Assembly: GCA_015345905.1 (NCBI GenBank)
Contig: JADDTR010000017.1
Coordinates: 558,001 to 622,000, forward strand
Reading direction: 5' to 3'
DNA length: 64,000 nt
DNA from: Aotearoamyces nothofagi
Lineage: Eukaryota > Ascomycota > Leotiomycetes > Leotiales > Tympanidaceae
This document shows positions 12,878-24,563 of this stretch, in pieces (the stretch's first letter is position 1; every line of letters starts with the position of its first letter). The position numbers and the translations under genes were made by a program. Below the pieces are notes generated by a model that did no database searches, was not told the origin of the DNA, and saw only the letters and a list, made by a program, of their open reading frames with translations.

Positions 12878-13155
12878 AAGGCTTGTTTAGGATGGGCGTA
12901 ATTGCATGGAAACATGGCTTTATCATTTATCATAGCTAGTACCAATAAACAGGCTGCTTGACATGACCAACATGGAGAATCACTGCTTGTGAATAATGTG
13001 TCTGGTCACAACATTGAGGAAACCAAATACGCCATCAATTTATGCGAACATTCCGCTCAACCTCAGTTATTAACATGTAGTCTTCTGTTCTCATTTCTAC
13101 TACCATATCCCATGCAAATTGTCCGCCTGAGCTTTAAATCAAGCTTAGAGTGCTG

Positions 13156-15274
13156 TCATAGCTCCTCTACATTAGCATTTTGAATCTTGAGTTCGGCAGA
13201 ACTGTCACTATAAGCCGGCGTAAGAAGTTCAATGTAGTCATCCACAATCAGCTGTGCAACATTCATACCCATGAGAGCGCTCGTCTCCAGCGTACTAATG
13301 AAACTTTCAATGCCACTGGTATAATAGAAGCCCCTGGCGAGCTGGGAATCTTCAAAGGTCACGCGTGGGTACTCATACGGGTACGCATTCCAGACGTGAG
13401 GATAAAACCACGAAATCTCCTCTGTAGGAGACGTGATGAGAGTGCTGATGTTTGTGGGTACCGACACTCCCAAAAGACTGCTTAGAAACTCGGATTCTAT
13501 AGCCTTCGGAGAGAAAATCTTGTATACGTATTCTTTTCCCAGTGTCTTTGGGTTTAAGATAGTTCGGAGTGTACTCACACTGAAGAAACCGGATTTGCCA
13601 ACTATATTCTTGCGACTGCTTGGGTCTTCATCCGGCGAAAGGGTAGTTAGGATGGTATTGGGGACCGGAGTTCCAGGCGTTAAATTGAAATGACGAGCGT
13701 TTATCTTGAAAGGAGAAGCAAATAGTGTGACGTGTAACTGAACATAAGGGATCTCATCGGGAATAACTTTGATAAGATCCTCCTGAAGGTTAATGTTTGA
13801 TAACTGTAATGGTGCCGCCAATATCACGGTATCAAACTTCTTCTCCGCAGCCTCAAGGTCTTTCGATATACTTCGCGAGTCTGTCGTAGAGACCAAGTAT
13901 TTCCCCTGTTGCCTTTTAAGAGAGGTAACGGTTGTCTCAAGAAGAACATTGGCACTCGAGGCATTGAGCATTCGATCGAAAATTTGCCAGTTTCCTCCTT
14001 CGACCTGCATTGCACCTTCAATAGCCATGCAAACCATAGTTTCTAGGCCATGGATTAGACCTAGGTTTTGTCCATAGTTAACTCTGGTGCTGGCTTGAAT
14101 GATATCTGTAGTGAACGGTGGTCCAACCTAGGGAGCAAGCCACTTGTTAGGTACTATCAAGGATGACTCTTCGATGGGAATTGTTACCTTGTTGGCTGCT
14201 AACAATTGCTCCCCAGTGAGTCTAGTGGCCGAGATCAAGTCGAGGTCTAGGGCTCTATTCGATAGCGAACGAAATGGGAAGAATGGAGGGGTATACAACT
14301 TTAAGAACTTCGCAACAGTTGCCTTCATCAAGCGTTGTGTTCGGATAGGTGCAAGTCCGTACTTCCAGAGAATTTTGGCGGTATCCCACCAGGCCCATCC
14401 GCCCTCTTTCTGGGTAAAAACGAACTCATCTCCATTCCATATGCCCAGGGTCCCTTCTCCATCTGCAGCTGTTGGCTGTGCTTGCAGACCAAACTCATCG
14501 ACTGCATCTTTTAATATCTTGTTTATTTCAACGAATATGCTCGCTCCAAGTTCAACAGGGTGGAGAGGATCATTGTACGCATTCACGGTAGTTGTGCGCC
14601 CACCCACGTATGAAGACTTCTCAAAAACTGTTACGTTGAGGTCGATTCCAGCGATGCTTGCGAACTTCGCGAGATGATAGGCTGCTGACGAACCAGCTGC
14701 ACCGGCTCCTACGTTGTATACCTATTAGTTTACTATCCATAATGATTTGTACTCATGACCACATCCACTCTGCAGTTATACTAATGGCGAATGGGGGAGC
14801 CTTGGACATCCATTCTAGCAGGAAATCTGTGGGGTATTCATGGGTTGTGCTTGAGAGACCCAACACTTGAACCTGTAATGAGCCAAACAATAACATATGC
14901 TACCATAGAAATAGATAAATCTGTACTTGGAGAAGTTTTGAATCAGGGCTGAAAAGGACTGGACAAAACTATCACTTGAGAAGGCTATCCCATGCTTATT
15001 GAAGCCTAGAGTAGTGACGAGTTTGGGATCAAGATGCCTTGCTAAGAATTCACTCGGAGAAATTTTTAAAGACACTGATTCGGGAAAGTTGACGTTATAC
15101 TAACAATGAATATGTCAACATACCTATTATAGCGACCTGTTTGATATTGGAGTTCCCAGATTCAAATGCATCGACGTACTGGGAAGGCAAGGTTCGGAAA
15201 GGCCAGAAACCAGCACTGCCTCCGAGAAACAGACACACAATGGACGCAAATATTGCATTCCAGCGTTGAAACAT
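13156..15274 (-). CDS. Prenylcysteine oxidase / prenylcysteine lyase (FAD-dependent)
   Basis: FAD-dependent thioether oxidase that breaks down prenylcysteines released from prenylated proteins in the lysosome or vacuole. Exons are 15124-15274, 14188-14708 and 13156-14127, giving 547 aa. The N-terminus is a signal peptide (MFQRWNAIFASIVCLFLGGS). The dinucleotide-binding motif is split by intron 1: VAIIG then AGAAGSSAAYHL, followed by FEKSSYVGGRTTT. The C-terminal half (IPYVQLHVTLFASPF, ARHFNLTPGTPVPNTILTTL) matches the prenylcysteine lyase domain. Intron 1 (14709-15123, 415 nt) is far longer than the 60-nt intron 2 and holds coding-like sequence (see findings). The gene diverges from CCT6. Confidence 0.88.
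14709..15123 (-). other. Unusually long intron with coding-like interior
   Basis: On the minus strand this 415-nt intron contains about 58 open codons including LVTTLGFNKHGIAFSSDSFV, then an intron-like stretch with GTACAG donor and TTACAG acceptor, then about 40 codons in a different phase with SSTTHEYPTDFLLEWMSKAP, ending at a TGA. I do not recognise the family. It could be a relic of another gene, a poison exon or chance. Confidence 0.45.
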
Positions 15275-15533
15275 ACTTTCTGTCGCTATTGATCGTAAAC
15301 TTATAATTTGTTCATCCAGTCATGTATTTTCGAGAGTTCCCTAACACCATTTCCGAGGAGACGTGTCGGCTTACTTGTATAATGCCTTATATATAAGGGC
15401 TATATGCTTTGCATCAGGCGCGTTCGCGTCGATTTTCATAGATCGGTGCTGGGAAATATTAAGCGCAACATCTCAAGACAGTAGCTCAAGGATCTGATCA
15501 GTCATACATCACCACATCTGTTCAGAATACAAG
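15275..15533. promoter_or_regulatory. Divergent promoter, prenylcysteine oxidase / CCT6
   Basis: 259-bp spacer between divergent starts. Contains AT-rich tracts (ttatatataaggg near 15388) that could serve as a TATA element for either gene. Nothing else seen. Confidence 0.45.
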
Positions 15534-17429
15534 ATGTCCGCAGCACAGCTCCTTAATCCAAAGGCGGAGTCAAGAGTACGAGATAAATTCAAAAAGAATC
15601 TGCGTAGTAGCATGCTAATAGCTCATAGAGAAGAGGAGAAGCTCTAAGAGTTAACATTAATGCTGGCGAAGGTCTCCAAGATGTGCTGAAATCGAACCTG
15701 GGCCCTACCGGGACGATTAAAATGTTTGTCCTCGTCATCTCCACGTGTGATAACTGTAACTGACCCTCGCAGGCTGGTAGACGGTGCAGGTGGAGTACGC
15801 AGCCTTCAAGAAGATTCCATACGCAAATGAACTGACATCGTTGGTGCTATTAGATCAAGCTCACGAAGGATGGAAATGTCCTGCTTCGAGAAATGCAAAT
15901 ACAAAACCCCACGGCAGTGATGATCGCCAGAGCCGCTACAGCACAGGATGATATCTGCGGAGATGGCACAACTTCAGTAGTGTTGCTGGTGGGCGAACTC
16001 CTAAAGCAAGCAGATCGATACATCTCTGAGGGATTACATCCTAGAATTATCACCGATGGTTATGAGATTGCAAAGGCAGAATCTTTGAAGGTTAGAAAGG
16101 AAGTCGTATATCAAATTGTCCATCTGCTTACTGGCCTATAGTTCTTAGATTCCTTCAAGTTGGAAAAGGAGGTCGACCGTGAATTATTGCTTTCCGTAGC
16201 ACGAACATCGCTTTCGACAAAGCTTAATGCTACACTTGCCAATAAACTCACCCCAGACATAGTCGACGCTGTTTTGGCCATCTACCAGGCCCCTGCAAAG
16301 CCAGATCTGCATATGATTGAGATTATGAAGATGCAGCATCGCACCGCTTCTGAGACACAGCTCATCCGTGGATTGGCATTAGACCACGGTGCGAGACATC
16401 CAGACATGCCAAAGAGAGTTGAAAATGCATTCATCTTGAGTTTGAACGTTAGCTTAGAGTACGAGAAATCTGAGATCAACTCTGGTTTCTACTATTCAAG
16501 TGCGGAGCAAAGAGACAAGCTTGTCGAGAGCGAACGGAGATTTGTTGACGACAAACTGCGTAAGATTGTGGAGCTGAAGAAGGAAGTCTGTGGTAATGAT
16601 CCATCAAAGGGATTCGTGATCATTAATCAAAAGGGAATTGACCCTCTGTCCCTCGATGTTCTCGTAAAGAATGGCATCTTTGCTTTGAGGAGAGCTAAGA
16701 GACGCAACATGGAGAGATTACAATTGATTTGCGGTGGTATTTCCCAAAACAGTGTTGACGATATGACCCCCGATGTTCTAGGCTGGGCCGGCCTGGTCTA
16801 TGAGCATGAACTTGGAGAAGAGAAATACACATTCATTGAAGACGTGAAGGAGCCAAAATCCGTCACACTTCTCATCAAGGGGCCCAATCAACACACAATT
16901 AACCAAATCACGGATGCAGTACGGGACGGTCTACGAAGTGTGTACAACATGATCGTTGACAAAAGCGTCGTTCCAGGTGCTGGAGCTTTCCAAGTAGCTT
17001 GTGCAGCACACTTGAACAGTGAGGCATTCCGCAAGACTGTCAAGGGCAAGGCAAAGTGGGGTGTGCATGCATTCGCTGATGCCCTCCTCATTATCCCAAA
17101 GACACTGGCCGCTAATTCCGGTCACGACATCCAAGACGCACGTAAGTATTCCCAAATTCCCAGAACCCCCCTATTGAACACCTCTGACTCGGTTTATAGT
17201 TGCTGCTCTTCAAGACGAACAAGCTGAAGGCAACATTGTTGGTCTTGATCTAGTTACTGGCGAGCCAATGGACCCCGTTCTTGAAGGTGTTTACGACTCT
17301 TTCAGAGTTTTGAGAAATTGCATAGCGTCTAGCTCTGGCATTGCCTCAAACCTACTACTGTGCGACGAGTTACTGAAGGCTCGACAGATGGGTAGACAGG
17401 CCGGACCGGGACCTGGAATGGATGAATAG
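15534..17429 (+). CDS. CCT6: T-complex chaperonin subunit zeta (CCT6)
   Basis: Subunit of the cytosolic TRiC/CCT chaperonin that folds actin, tubulin and WD proteins. Six exons, 15534-15575, 15629-15723, 15773-15794 (a 22-nt microexon), 15854-16090, 16142-17141 and 17200-17429, join in frame to 541 aa. The start is [20 protein letters not shown]. The ATP-binding parts are [16 protein letters not shown] and [21 protein letters not shown] late conserved block is [15 protein letters not shown], and the C-terminus ends [11 protein letters not shown]. The microexon encodes the LVDGAGG loop, so it must be spliced in for a functional nucleotide site. Confidence 0.95.
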
Positions 17430-17976
17430 ACTGCGCAATAGCTAATTAGGACCACGCAAACGCGTGCTTAGAGGCGGGAACATTGTACTGTACAATAAAT
17501 ACTGTTGCAAGCAAAATAAAGAGAATATCCAAAGTAATTTGTCTTGACACGGGCCCTGTATAAGCAGCCGAGAACGAGCACTGCCTACATACAGTGCAGT
17601 ATGTGGCACGTTAATATATGCTTACTTGATGTACATTCCAATCTAACAGTTTCTGCAGTAGGGCGGCTGGGCCAGGCTGCAAATCCCATCCAGGAACAAC
17701 CCCAATCAATGTGCTTCACAGAGCGAGTGGTGAAAACATAATCAGGACTCGAAAGCTCTCGCAGGAAGAAGCACCGGAGGAATTTACACAATTATATTTG
17801 TTTCTACAGTCGCTTTCTGTATTGCCTAATTCTAACAAGCCCCGGATTAACGAAGCTAAGAACTGTGAGACGACATTTACAGATGCTGTCGCGTCCCTGA
17901 AAAGCTATGCGAAACGAGAGACCGTCGTGCACGCGAGCATCCTGAACAGCGCAGGCCGTCTGTCAACTACAACAAA
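17430..17976. other. Intergenic region between CCT6 and GH47 mannosidase
   Basis: 547 bp between head-to-tail genes. It should hold the CCT6 3' UTR and the mannosidase promoter. Open frames across 17544-18010 do not look like protein. No repeats or RNA genes seen. Confidence 0.5.
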
Positions 17977-20900
17977 ATGCTGCGCTTCCGGCGGTACCGT
18001 GTGTTCTTAATATTTGCTGCGGTTCTAACTATTATTTTACTTCGTTTGTCGCGGACTAGAGAGTGGGATGGCGCATCATCTGCAACGTTCGACAGCTTGG
18101 GCGACATCGAGTCGTCTAAGAAAGATGGCTTCTCTGATGGCAACGCCTCAACACCAAAAGAAGCCTTGAAACCAGTAGTCGACATCGAGGGACTTGCCCA
18201 TTCCGCTGAGTCATTGGCCATATCGACTCCCGCCCCCCAGAGATACGACCCCTCGAATTCAAGCCCAACCCCGAGTCCAAGTCCACAGACTGCCATCCCA
18301 GAAGACGTTCCCCCATCCGAAACTATTCCTTCACCCGAGACCATTCCGCTTGAAGGCATACCGGACCGGAGACCTCTGGGAGCAGCTGAAACATCTCAAG
18401 AAAATGATGGAGTGGCAGGACGGATCCACGTACAACCTCCTGGGAAGGTAGACCCTATTCATTTCTCACCAGCCCCACCCCCAATACATTGGGTGAAACA
18501 GCCCGAACACTTTCCGGTGTCTCCAGAAGCCATCATTCAACTCCCGACTGGGAAGCCGATTCCCATGCCAAAGATCCAGCATACATTTTCAGACGAGACG
18601 ACAGATGATAAGGCCAAACGTGAACAGAGGCAAACTGCAGTCAAGGTTGAATTCAAACGGGCATGGAATGGCTACAAGAAGAATGCATGGATGCATGACG
18701 AGCTTAGTCCAGTCTCTGGCAAATTCCGTGATCCATTCTGCAGCTGGGCAGCAACGCTTGTGGATGCTCTCGACACTCTTTGGATCATGGGATTAGAGGA
18801 AGAGTTCGAGGAGGCAGTATCAGCGATTGATACTATCGACTTTACTACAAGCCCTCGAGGCGATATCCCGATGTTTGAAACCACGATTAGATATTTAGGT
18901 GGGCTACTCGGAGCATATGATGTGAGTGGAGCAAAATACAAGTCCTTACTGAACAAGGCGGTGGAATTGGCGGAGATATTGATTGGGGCATTTGACACCC
19001 CAAACAGGATGCCGTTACTATACTATCAGTGGAAGCCAACCTTTGCTTCACAACCTCATCGCGCAACTGCAAGAGCAAATTTGGCAGAGCTCGGCTCGTT
19101 GTCCTTGGAATTCACCCGATTAGCGCAACTCACAAATGAGCCAAAGTACTATGATGCTGTTGCCCGCGTTACCAATGCCCTAGCAGAATGGCAAGAACGC
19201 GGCACAAAGCTCAATGGGGCCTTCCCCGGCAATGTCGATGCCTCGGGGTGTAATCGATCAGCGTCAGTCAGAGGATCTAAGTTTCCTTCAGCACTGGCAA
19301 AGCTTGGCGAGCCAGAGGGCTATAAACCACCAATGCTAGCTGCAGTTAAAGAGCCCAAGCCCAAGAAGCAGGCTACCCGCTATGCAAACAAATTCGAGCT
19401 TCAAGTTATACCTGGCGAGCCAAGCAAGGGTTACATTAAGGTATTGCAGTCAGATGCCGAGAAAGCTAAATCAGACTCGGCAAAGATCTCAAGAAGACAT
19501 GCGGATGTTTCAGAATCTAGAGAATTTGAGGCAGCGCCGGAGGAGAGTAATGCTCCGGTTGAAGCCACAACAACACACTCTTCCACGGAGGACTGGGATT
19601 GTGTACCCCAAGGCTTAACAGGCTCCGAGCATGGCCGCGAGTCCTTTTCAATGGGCGGTGGCCAAGATTCCACGTATGAATACTTGTCCAAGGTTAGCAA
19701 TTTCTATCCCCAAACCACCGAATACGAAACTAATGCGCCCATAGCAATACCTCCTACTTGGAGGTCTCGAGGATAAATATCGTACTATGTATCTGAAAAC
19801 CATGAATGCAGTTCGAAAGTACATGCTTTTTCGGCCGATGGTTCCAGGCAGCCGGGACATCCTGTTTTCTGGAAAAGTATCAACTGCCGGTAATCCCGAA
19901 GAAGATATCCAATTTGATGCTGAGGTCCCTCATCTTACCTGCTTCTTGGGCGGCATGGTAGGCATGGGTGCAAAGCTATTCAATCTCGATGCAGACCTTG
20001 ACATTGCAAAGAAGCTGTCGGATGGCTGCGTTTGGGCGTATGAAGTGACAGATACTGGCGTAATGCCGGAACTTTCATCTGTTGTACCTTGTGAAAGCAT
20101 AAGCGACTGTCCATGGGACCAAGCAAGGTGGTGGAGATTTCTTGACCCAATTGTCGACTCTAGAGAAGAAATCATTAAAGAGTACGACGAAAATAGATTA
20201 AGGATGGAAGCCCAGAAAAATGTGGTAAACCTCGCGGACCAGCCAAACCTTTCAGAAGAGACAGAGAACGCTGCGGCTATTCCTGGCGGGATGACCGGAG
20301 GAGATGCTGAAGCTGATGTCGACGTCGATTCCCCCCCTCCTATCTCGACACGATATGAGGAAAGCCTGGCAGGGGGATTGGACAATATCACAGCAAGCAC
20401 AGCTGTGGAGTCTGACTTGCCACTTCAGAAGCGGAAAAAGGCGGTCATTGAGGATAAAGAGGCCGAGAAGATGGTCTCGCAGAAGATCAATGATACAGAA
20501 GCTGAACTCGCTGTAGAGACTTCGCTTAGAAGAGAAACAGGTACACCTACCACCGTTGTTACAATGCCAGGGGAGCTGGATGCGGATTCAGGCCGACCTT
20601 TGACTCACGAAGAGTATGTCAGAGGCAGAATTGATCGTGAGGGTATCTTACCAGGATTCTCTAGAATCACCTCTAATCATTACATACTTAGGTGAGTTTT
20701 CTGCAATATTTAAGGCCTTGACAAATCGATATCATTACTGACAACGCACTGCAGACCCGAGGCGATAGAGTCCGTGTGGTACATGTACCGGATCACAGGC
20801 GACACGACGTGGCAGGAGAAAGGCTGGACAATGTTCGAGCATATCATTGCTGCTACGACTACTGAGTTTGGACATTCGGCAATAATGCCTGTCACTGGAA

Positions 20901-21052
20901 AAACGCCGCCTGAGAAGATTGATGAGATGGAAAGTTTCTGGCTAGCGGAGACATTGAAGTATTTCTATCTTCTGTATTCCACCCCTGACACTATCAGTCT
21001 GGATGAGTGGGTGCTTAATACTGAGGCCCATCCCTTCAAGCGGCCTGTATGA
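17977..21052 (+). CDS. Class I alpha-1,2-mannosidase (GH47), type II membrane protein
   Basis: Trims alpha-1,2-mannose from N-glycans in the ER/Golgi. Exons are 17977-19692, 19745-20691 and 20755-21052, giving 986 aa, about twice a minimal GH47 enzyme. A short basic cytosolic tail precedes one membrane segment ([14 protein letters not shown]), then a Pro/Ser-rich stem to about residue 200. The catalytic domain opens [20 protein letters not shown] and includes [19 protein letters not shown], the [16 protein letters not shown] strand, [26 protein letters not shown] with its catalytic Glu, and the terminal NTEAHPF whose Thr binds calcium. Two low-complexity insertions (roughly residues 420-560 and 690-880, acidic and Lys-rich) interrupt the barrel. 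It resembles the Golgi/ER mannosidase branch more than EDEM. Exact subgroup is open. Confidence 0.92.
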
Positions 21053-21328
21053 TATCCATTGGAAGGGAATCATTGGTCCTTTTAGGGTTTTTTTTTCAAG
21101 TGTTGTCAGACAACCTTGGTGAAAGAGGGGGTCACCGTTCACCGGTAGAATTTGTATTCACGGGGCATCTTAGTCAATGCGAAATGTATATCTAAATCAG
21201 CGTTTACATCTTTAGGGGCACTATGTAATAGGTTAATTAGCCTATTCAATACAAAATCGTGGGCTTTCAGCCGTTAAGATGATTACTATTATTCGTTCTC
21301 TACAGTACAAGTACATATATACAAAATA

Positions 21329-23585
21329 TCAATGATGATGGTATCCCCGCCGCCCATTTATCATTGACCGCTTGCCGTTCATCGGCGGGATAAACGGCTT
21401 CTTCGCTGGCAGAGCCGTTAACACGTGCCACATATCCATGATACCAGCTCGACGCGCTGGCAACATGCTGTACTGTAAACTGTAGAGATTCTTGCGATGG
21501 ATCGGAGGCACGAATTTGCCGGTCACAAGACAGAGAAGAACGCGTGGTGATAAGTAATGCTTGCGGATCCGCTGGCCAAGCTGGAAGTATTGGTGGAACA
21601 TGGCACGGAATGTGAGAGGCACAGATCTGAGGTATATGTACGAAGTCGGAGGAGGTGGTGGTACATCACTCGCAGTGGCTGCAAGTAAGTGGGTATCGCG
21701 AAGCTCAAAAGAAATTCCGCCTGAAAACGTTAGCTATTGTGAGGGTGCTGGTGAGCTGGCTAGCATACCTGGCAGCCGTTGTGAATCCTTCAGTCGTAAC
21801 ATTAGAGCAAATAGAGGGAAATGGTTCAAGAATGCAAGTGATGTGTCCAAAACTGCCTTCAAAGATATAATGCCCATGCGTGCAGACGCAAATGTCAAAT
21901 AAAATACTACAACGGTAGGCAACAAGAAGAAAAGTAACGTGAACAAGATAGTACCAAGAAGAAGTTGGTCGAGGTCGTAGTCGCAGGAGTCAATCCGTTT
22001 GCGAAGCACGTTGTGCTTCTTCCCACGGAATAAGTGGAAAAGAGACATGATGATTGTTAATTGCCAGTGGAAAATCTTTGCAGACGCCATATAAAAGCAG
22101 TAAATGTGGAGGGTCAGAACGGAGAGCATGTCGGAGAACAGGGCTATTGGCATGCTAGCACCAGCAAAGCTGGAGAAGCCGATGAACCAGATGACATGTG
22201 GTAAGACTGGTCGCAAAGCCTCGATGCAGTCTAAATATAATTAGCATACTCGAAATAACAAGTGGGGAAAACACATACTTGACCAGTAGTCGATGACCCA
22301 TAAGAAGAGGTCACCAAGAAACTGTGCCAACTCATTATTAAGCTTCAGACCAGCGGGCCAGTCCATCAGCCAGGATATGGTTCGTTGTAACGCGGTTACG
22401 GTATAAGTGCTCAAGACATCGTTGATCTGTTCCGCAACCCAGCTAGAGTTGTCGATGATATATGAACCAAGGGCGATGCCCATTATCACGTCATTGGCGA
22501 CCAGCCAAAGGCTATTATAAAATCTAATATACTCCGGGTGACTTTTTGTCACGCTCACCCAATCGTCTTTCCGTTTCCGCAGCGTTACATACTGCATTGG
22601 CCAATAGCAGAATTGCTGAAGACGTATCTCAACCTGCTGAGCCGTGGCAGATATGTCCTTCAACGCTGCGTAGTCAGGTCGAGCTCGCCATTCTAAGACA
22701 AGAAGGAGCATTTCGGCAACGACACGGTGGCACAAGAGCCCAACGATGAACGTGCGTCTAACAATAGGATATATGTAGAGTGTGATTAGTTGCCATATAG
22801 CAAGTACCACAAAATCCCGCATTGAGGAAGCTGACTCGACCACCCGCTCCGAAACGCTTAGGCTTCGTCTCGAACGAGTCCCGACAAGCGCAATATTTTT
22901 CTGCAGCAGTCTATGCAGCTCCCAAGAGAAATTAACTTGGTTGACAATCCGTGACAAAGCAAGCTCCTTTGCTGAAGGGCGGTGTTTAATGACTGTATGA
23001 AATTTTAACTTTTCAACAAGTTCGGTTCTTTGCATTCTCTTTTTTGATTCTACGTATTCGTCCTCAGCATCTATACCAACTGTATGTTGTCTAGAATTTT
23101 CATTCTTGTCTCCCAACGCCAGTGTTATCGGCGCCAACGATATATATTGCATCCTGTTTGGTAAAGGGCGATCGAACATGATGATTTGGATCGTCTGCGC
23201 CTTAGGACATGATATTCTCGGAACCCGTACGCCAGCACTCGTGGTGGCATTAATCTGGCCTAGGTCCGAAGCCGCAGGAGAATTGACTGTGCCTAGAACG
23301 TGCATCGAAGGTTGTCCACAGAGCTCATAGACACGATCCATTAAGTGACCAGCATTTCGAAAAAGCGTCCCAACCTTCAGCGCATTTTCCACATTTCGTG
23401 CCTATATTCTCGTCAGCGTAGAAAGTACGCTCCATGGTTTTAGCACACACCTCTACATCCTCAAGTATGGCTACGACAAGGACATCGAGCTCCGAATTCC
23501 TCCAGCCCACGATTACCCCTGGTGAACCTGTTCTCTGTATATCCAGCGGCCAGAAAATCCTCATCAAGCCATCATGCTCTGGCAT
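21329..23585 (-). CDS. GPI1: GPI-GlcNAc transferase subunit Gpi1 (PIG-Q)
   Basis: Membrane subunit of the complex that transfers GlcNAc to phosphatidylinositol, the first step of GPI anchor synthesis at the ER. Exons are 23451-23585, 22279-23401, 21769-22230 and 21329-21720, giving 703 aa. The N-terminus reads MPEHDGLMRIFWPLDIQRTG. The conserved Gpi1 domain includes RKRKDDWVSVTKSHPEYIRF, VANDVIMGIALGSYI and WLMDWPAGLKLNNELAQFLG. Multiple membrane spans follow (VIWFIGFSSFAGASMPIALF; TILFTLLFFLLPTVVVFYLT), then FRAMFHQYFQLGQRIRKHYL. The start lies only 15 nt after the stop of an upstream small gene on the same strand, so the two may share a transcript. Confidence 0.93.
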
Positions 23586-23600
23586 GACAGATACCCGCCC

Positions 23601-23984
23601 TTAGAAAGACCCCCTGCGTCGTAGTTGCTCCCGAGCAGAAATGCCAGCAGTGCCCGATCTTGGATGCTAATCTTATTTTTAGCAGATGGCCCATCGCGAA
23701 ACCGGAAGAGCATACCAGATTGGTCTCCTTCGATGCAAGCCTCTCAACAGGAATTATAAACAGGAAAAAGAATATCGACAGAATCGCGAAGCCTTTTGCG
23801 GCACGAGCCTAGAAACGCAATAGTTAGCACATTTCAGCAAGAGCCTCCTTGTCTCACTACTCACAACGACTCCGTGATCCCAGGCAAACACGGCAAGCTC
23901 ATAAAGTCGAATAAGAAGGTCCCAGCGGGCAGTTATATACCCTGCGACGAAGATGCCTAGGGTGAGGATAGAGAATGGGTGCAT
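23601..23984 (-). CDS. Small two-span membrane protein upstream of GPI1
   Basis: Function unknown. Exons are 23865-23984, 23716-23808 and 23601-23666, joined by two short introns with GTGAGT and GTATGC donors, giving 92 aa. The sequence starts MHPFSILTLGIFVAGYITAR, has two hydrophobic segments (about 4-21 and 45-64, the second FAILSIFFFLFIIPVE), and ends in a basic tail ISAREQLRRRGSF. The stop is 15 nt before the GPI1 start. The GPI-GlcNAc transferase contains very small two-span subunits (Eri1/PIG-Y, Gpi19/PIG-P), so a link with GPI1 is worth testing, but I see no diagnostic motif. Coding potential rests on consistent splicing and membrane topology. Confidence 0.7.
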
Positions 23985-24563
23985 AGATCAGCTTCTATCG
24001 CTGGCGCTGTCTTGGACGTTGTGCATTGGGCGATTTGAAGGGGACCAAAAGAATGACGTGTATGGAACTGTGTGGTGTAGAATGCAGAGAACTTCGACAA
24101 TCGAGCTTGGGTGGGCCGTTGGAAGAGGTATTGTGCTTATTTTACAAGATCATACGTAAGTTGGGGTTTTTGACATGGTTGGAAGGCACTTCGCCTGTGA
24201 GCCCGAATACATCCAGGGATCGATTTGAGATCTGGGCCCGAATCTTAAATTAAGGTTGGCAAGGACATCATGTGACCGCGACCCCTTCAGTCTTCCAACA
24301 CCCGAAAACATACAAGGTTGATAGTAGCAGTTCTAGCATAATGATAATTCTTTTTTCTAGATAAATACGGGAATGTTGAAGCTTTGGAAGAGGAGCTCTA
24401 CACTTATTTGTGCAGTGATCAGAGTGGGATATCCATTTCCATGCACCCGATGTGATAAAACCAGACTCCAACCATATGTAACGCCGTCAATGCGACCACA
24501 GATAATGCTCTGGAAACCATGTCAATAAATCCGCCACAATGATACAAATTTAACTTAGGATAA
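23985..24563. other. Intergenic region, MDM35 to small membrane protein gene
   Basis: 579 bp between two minus-strand genes. It should hold the MDM35 3' UTR and the promoter for the small gene/GPI1 pair. No further gene, repeat or RNA is visible. Confidence 0.5.
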
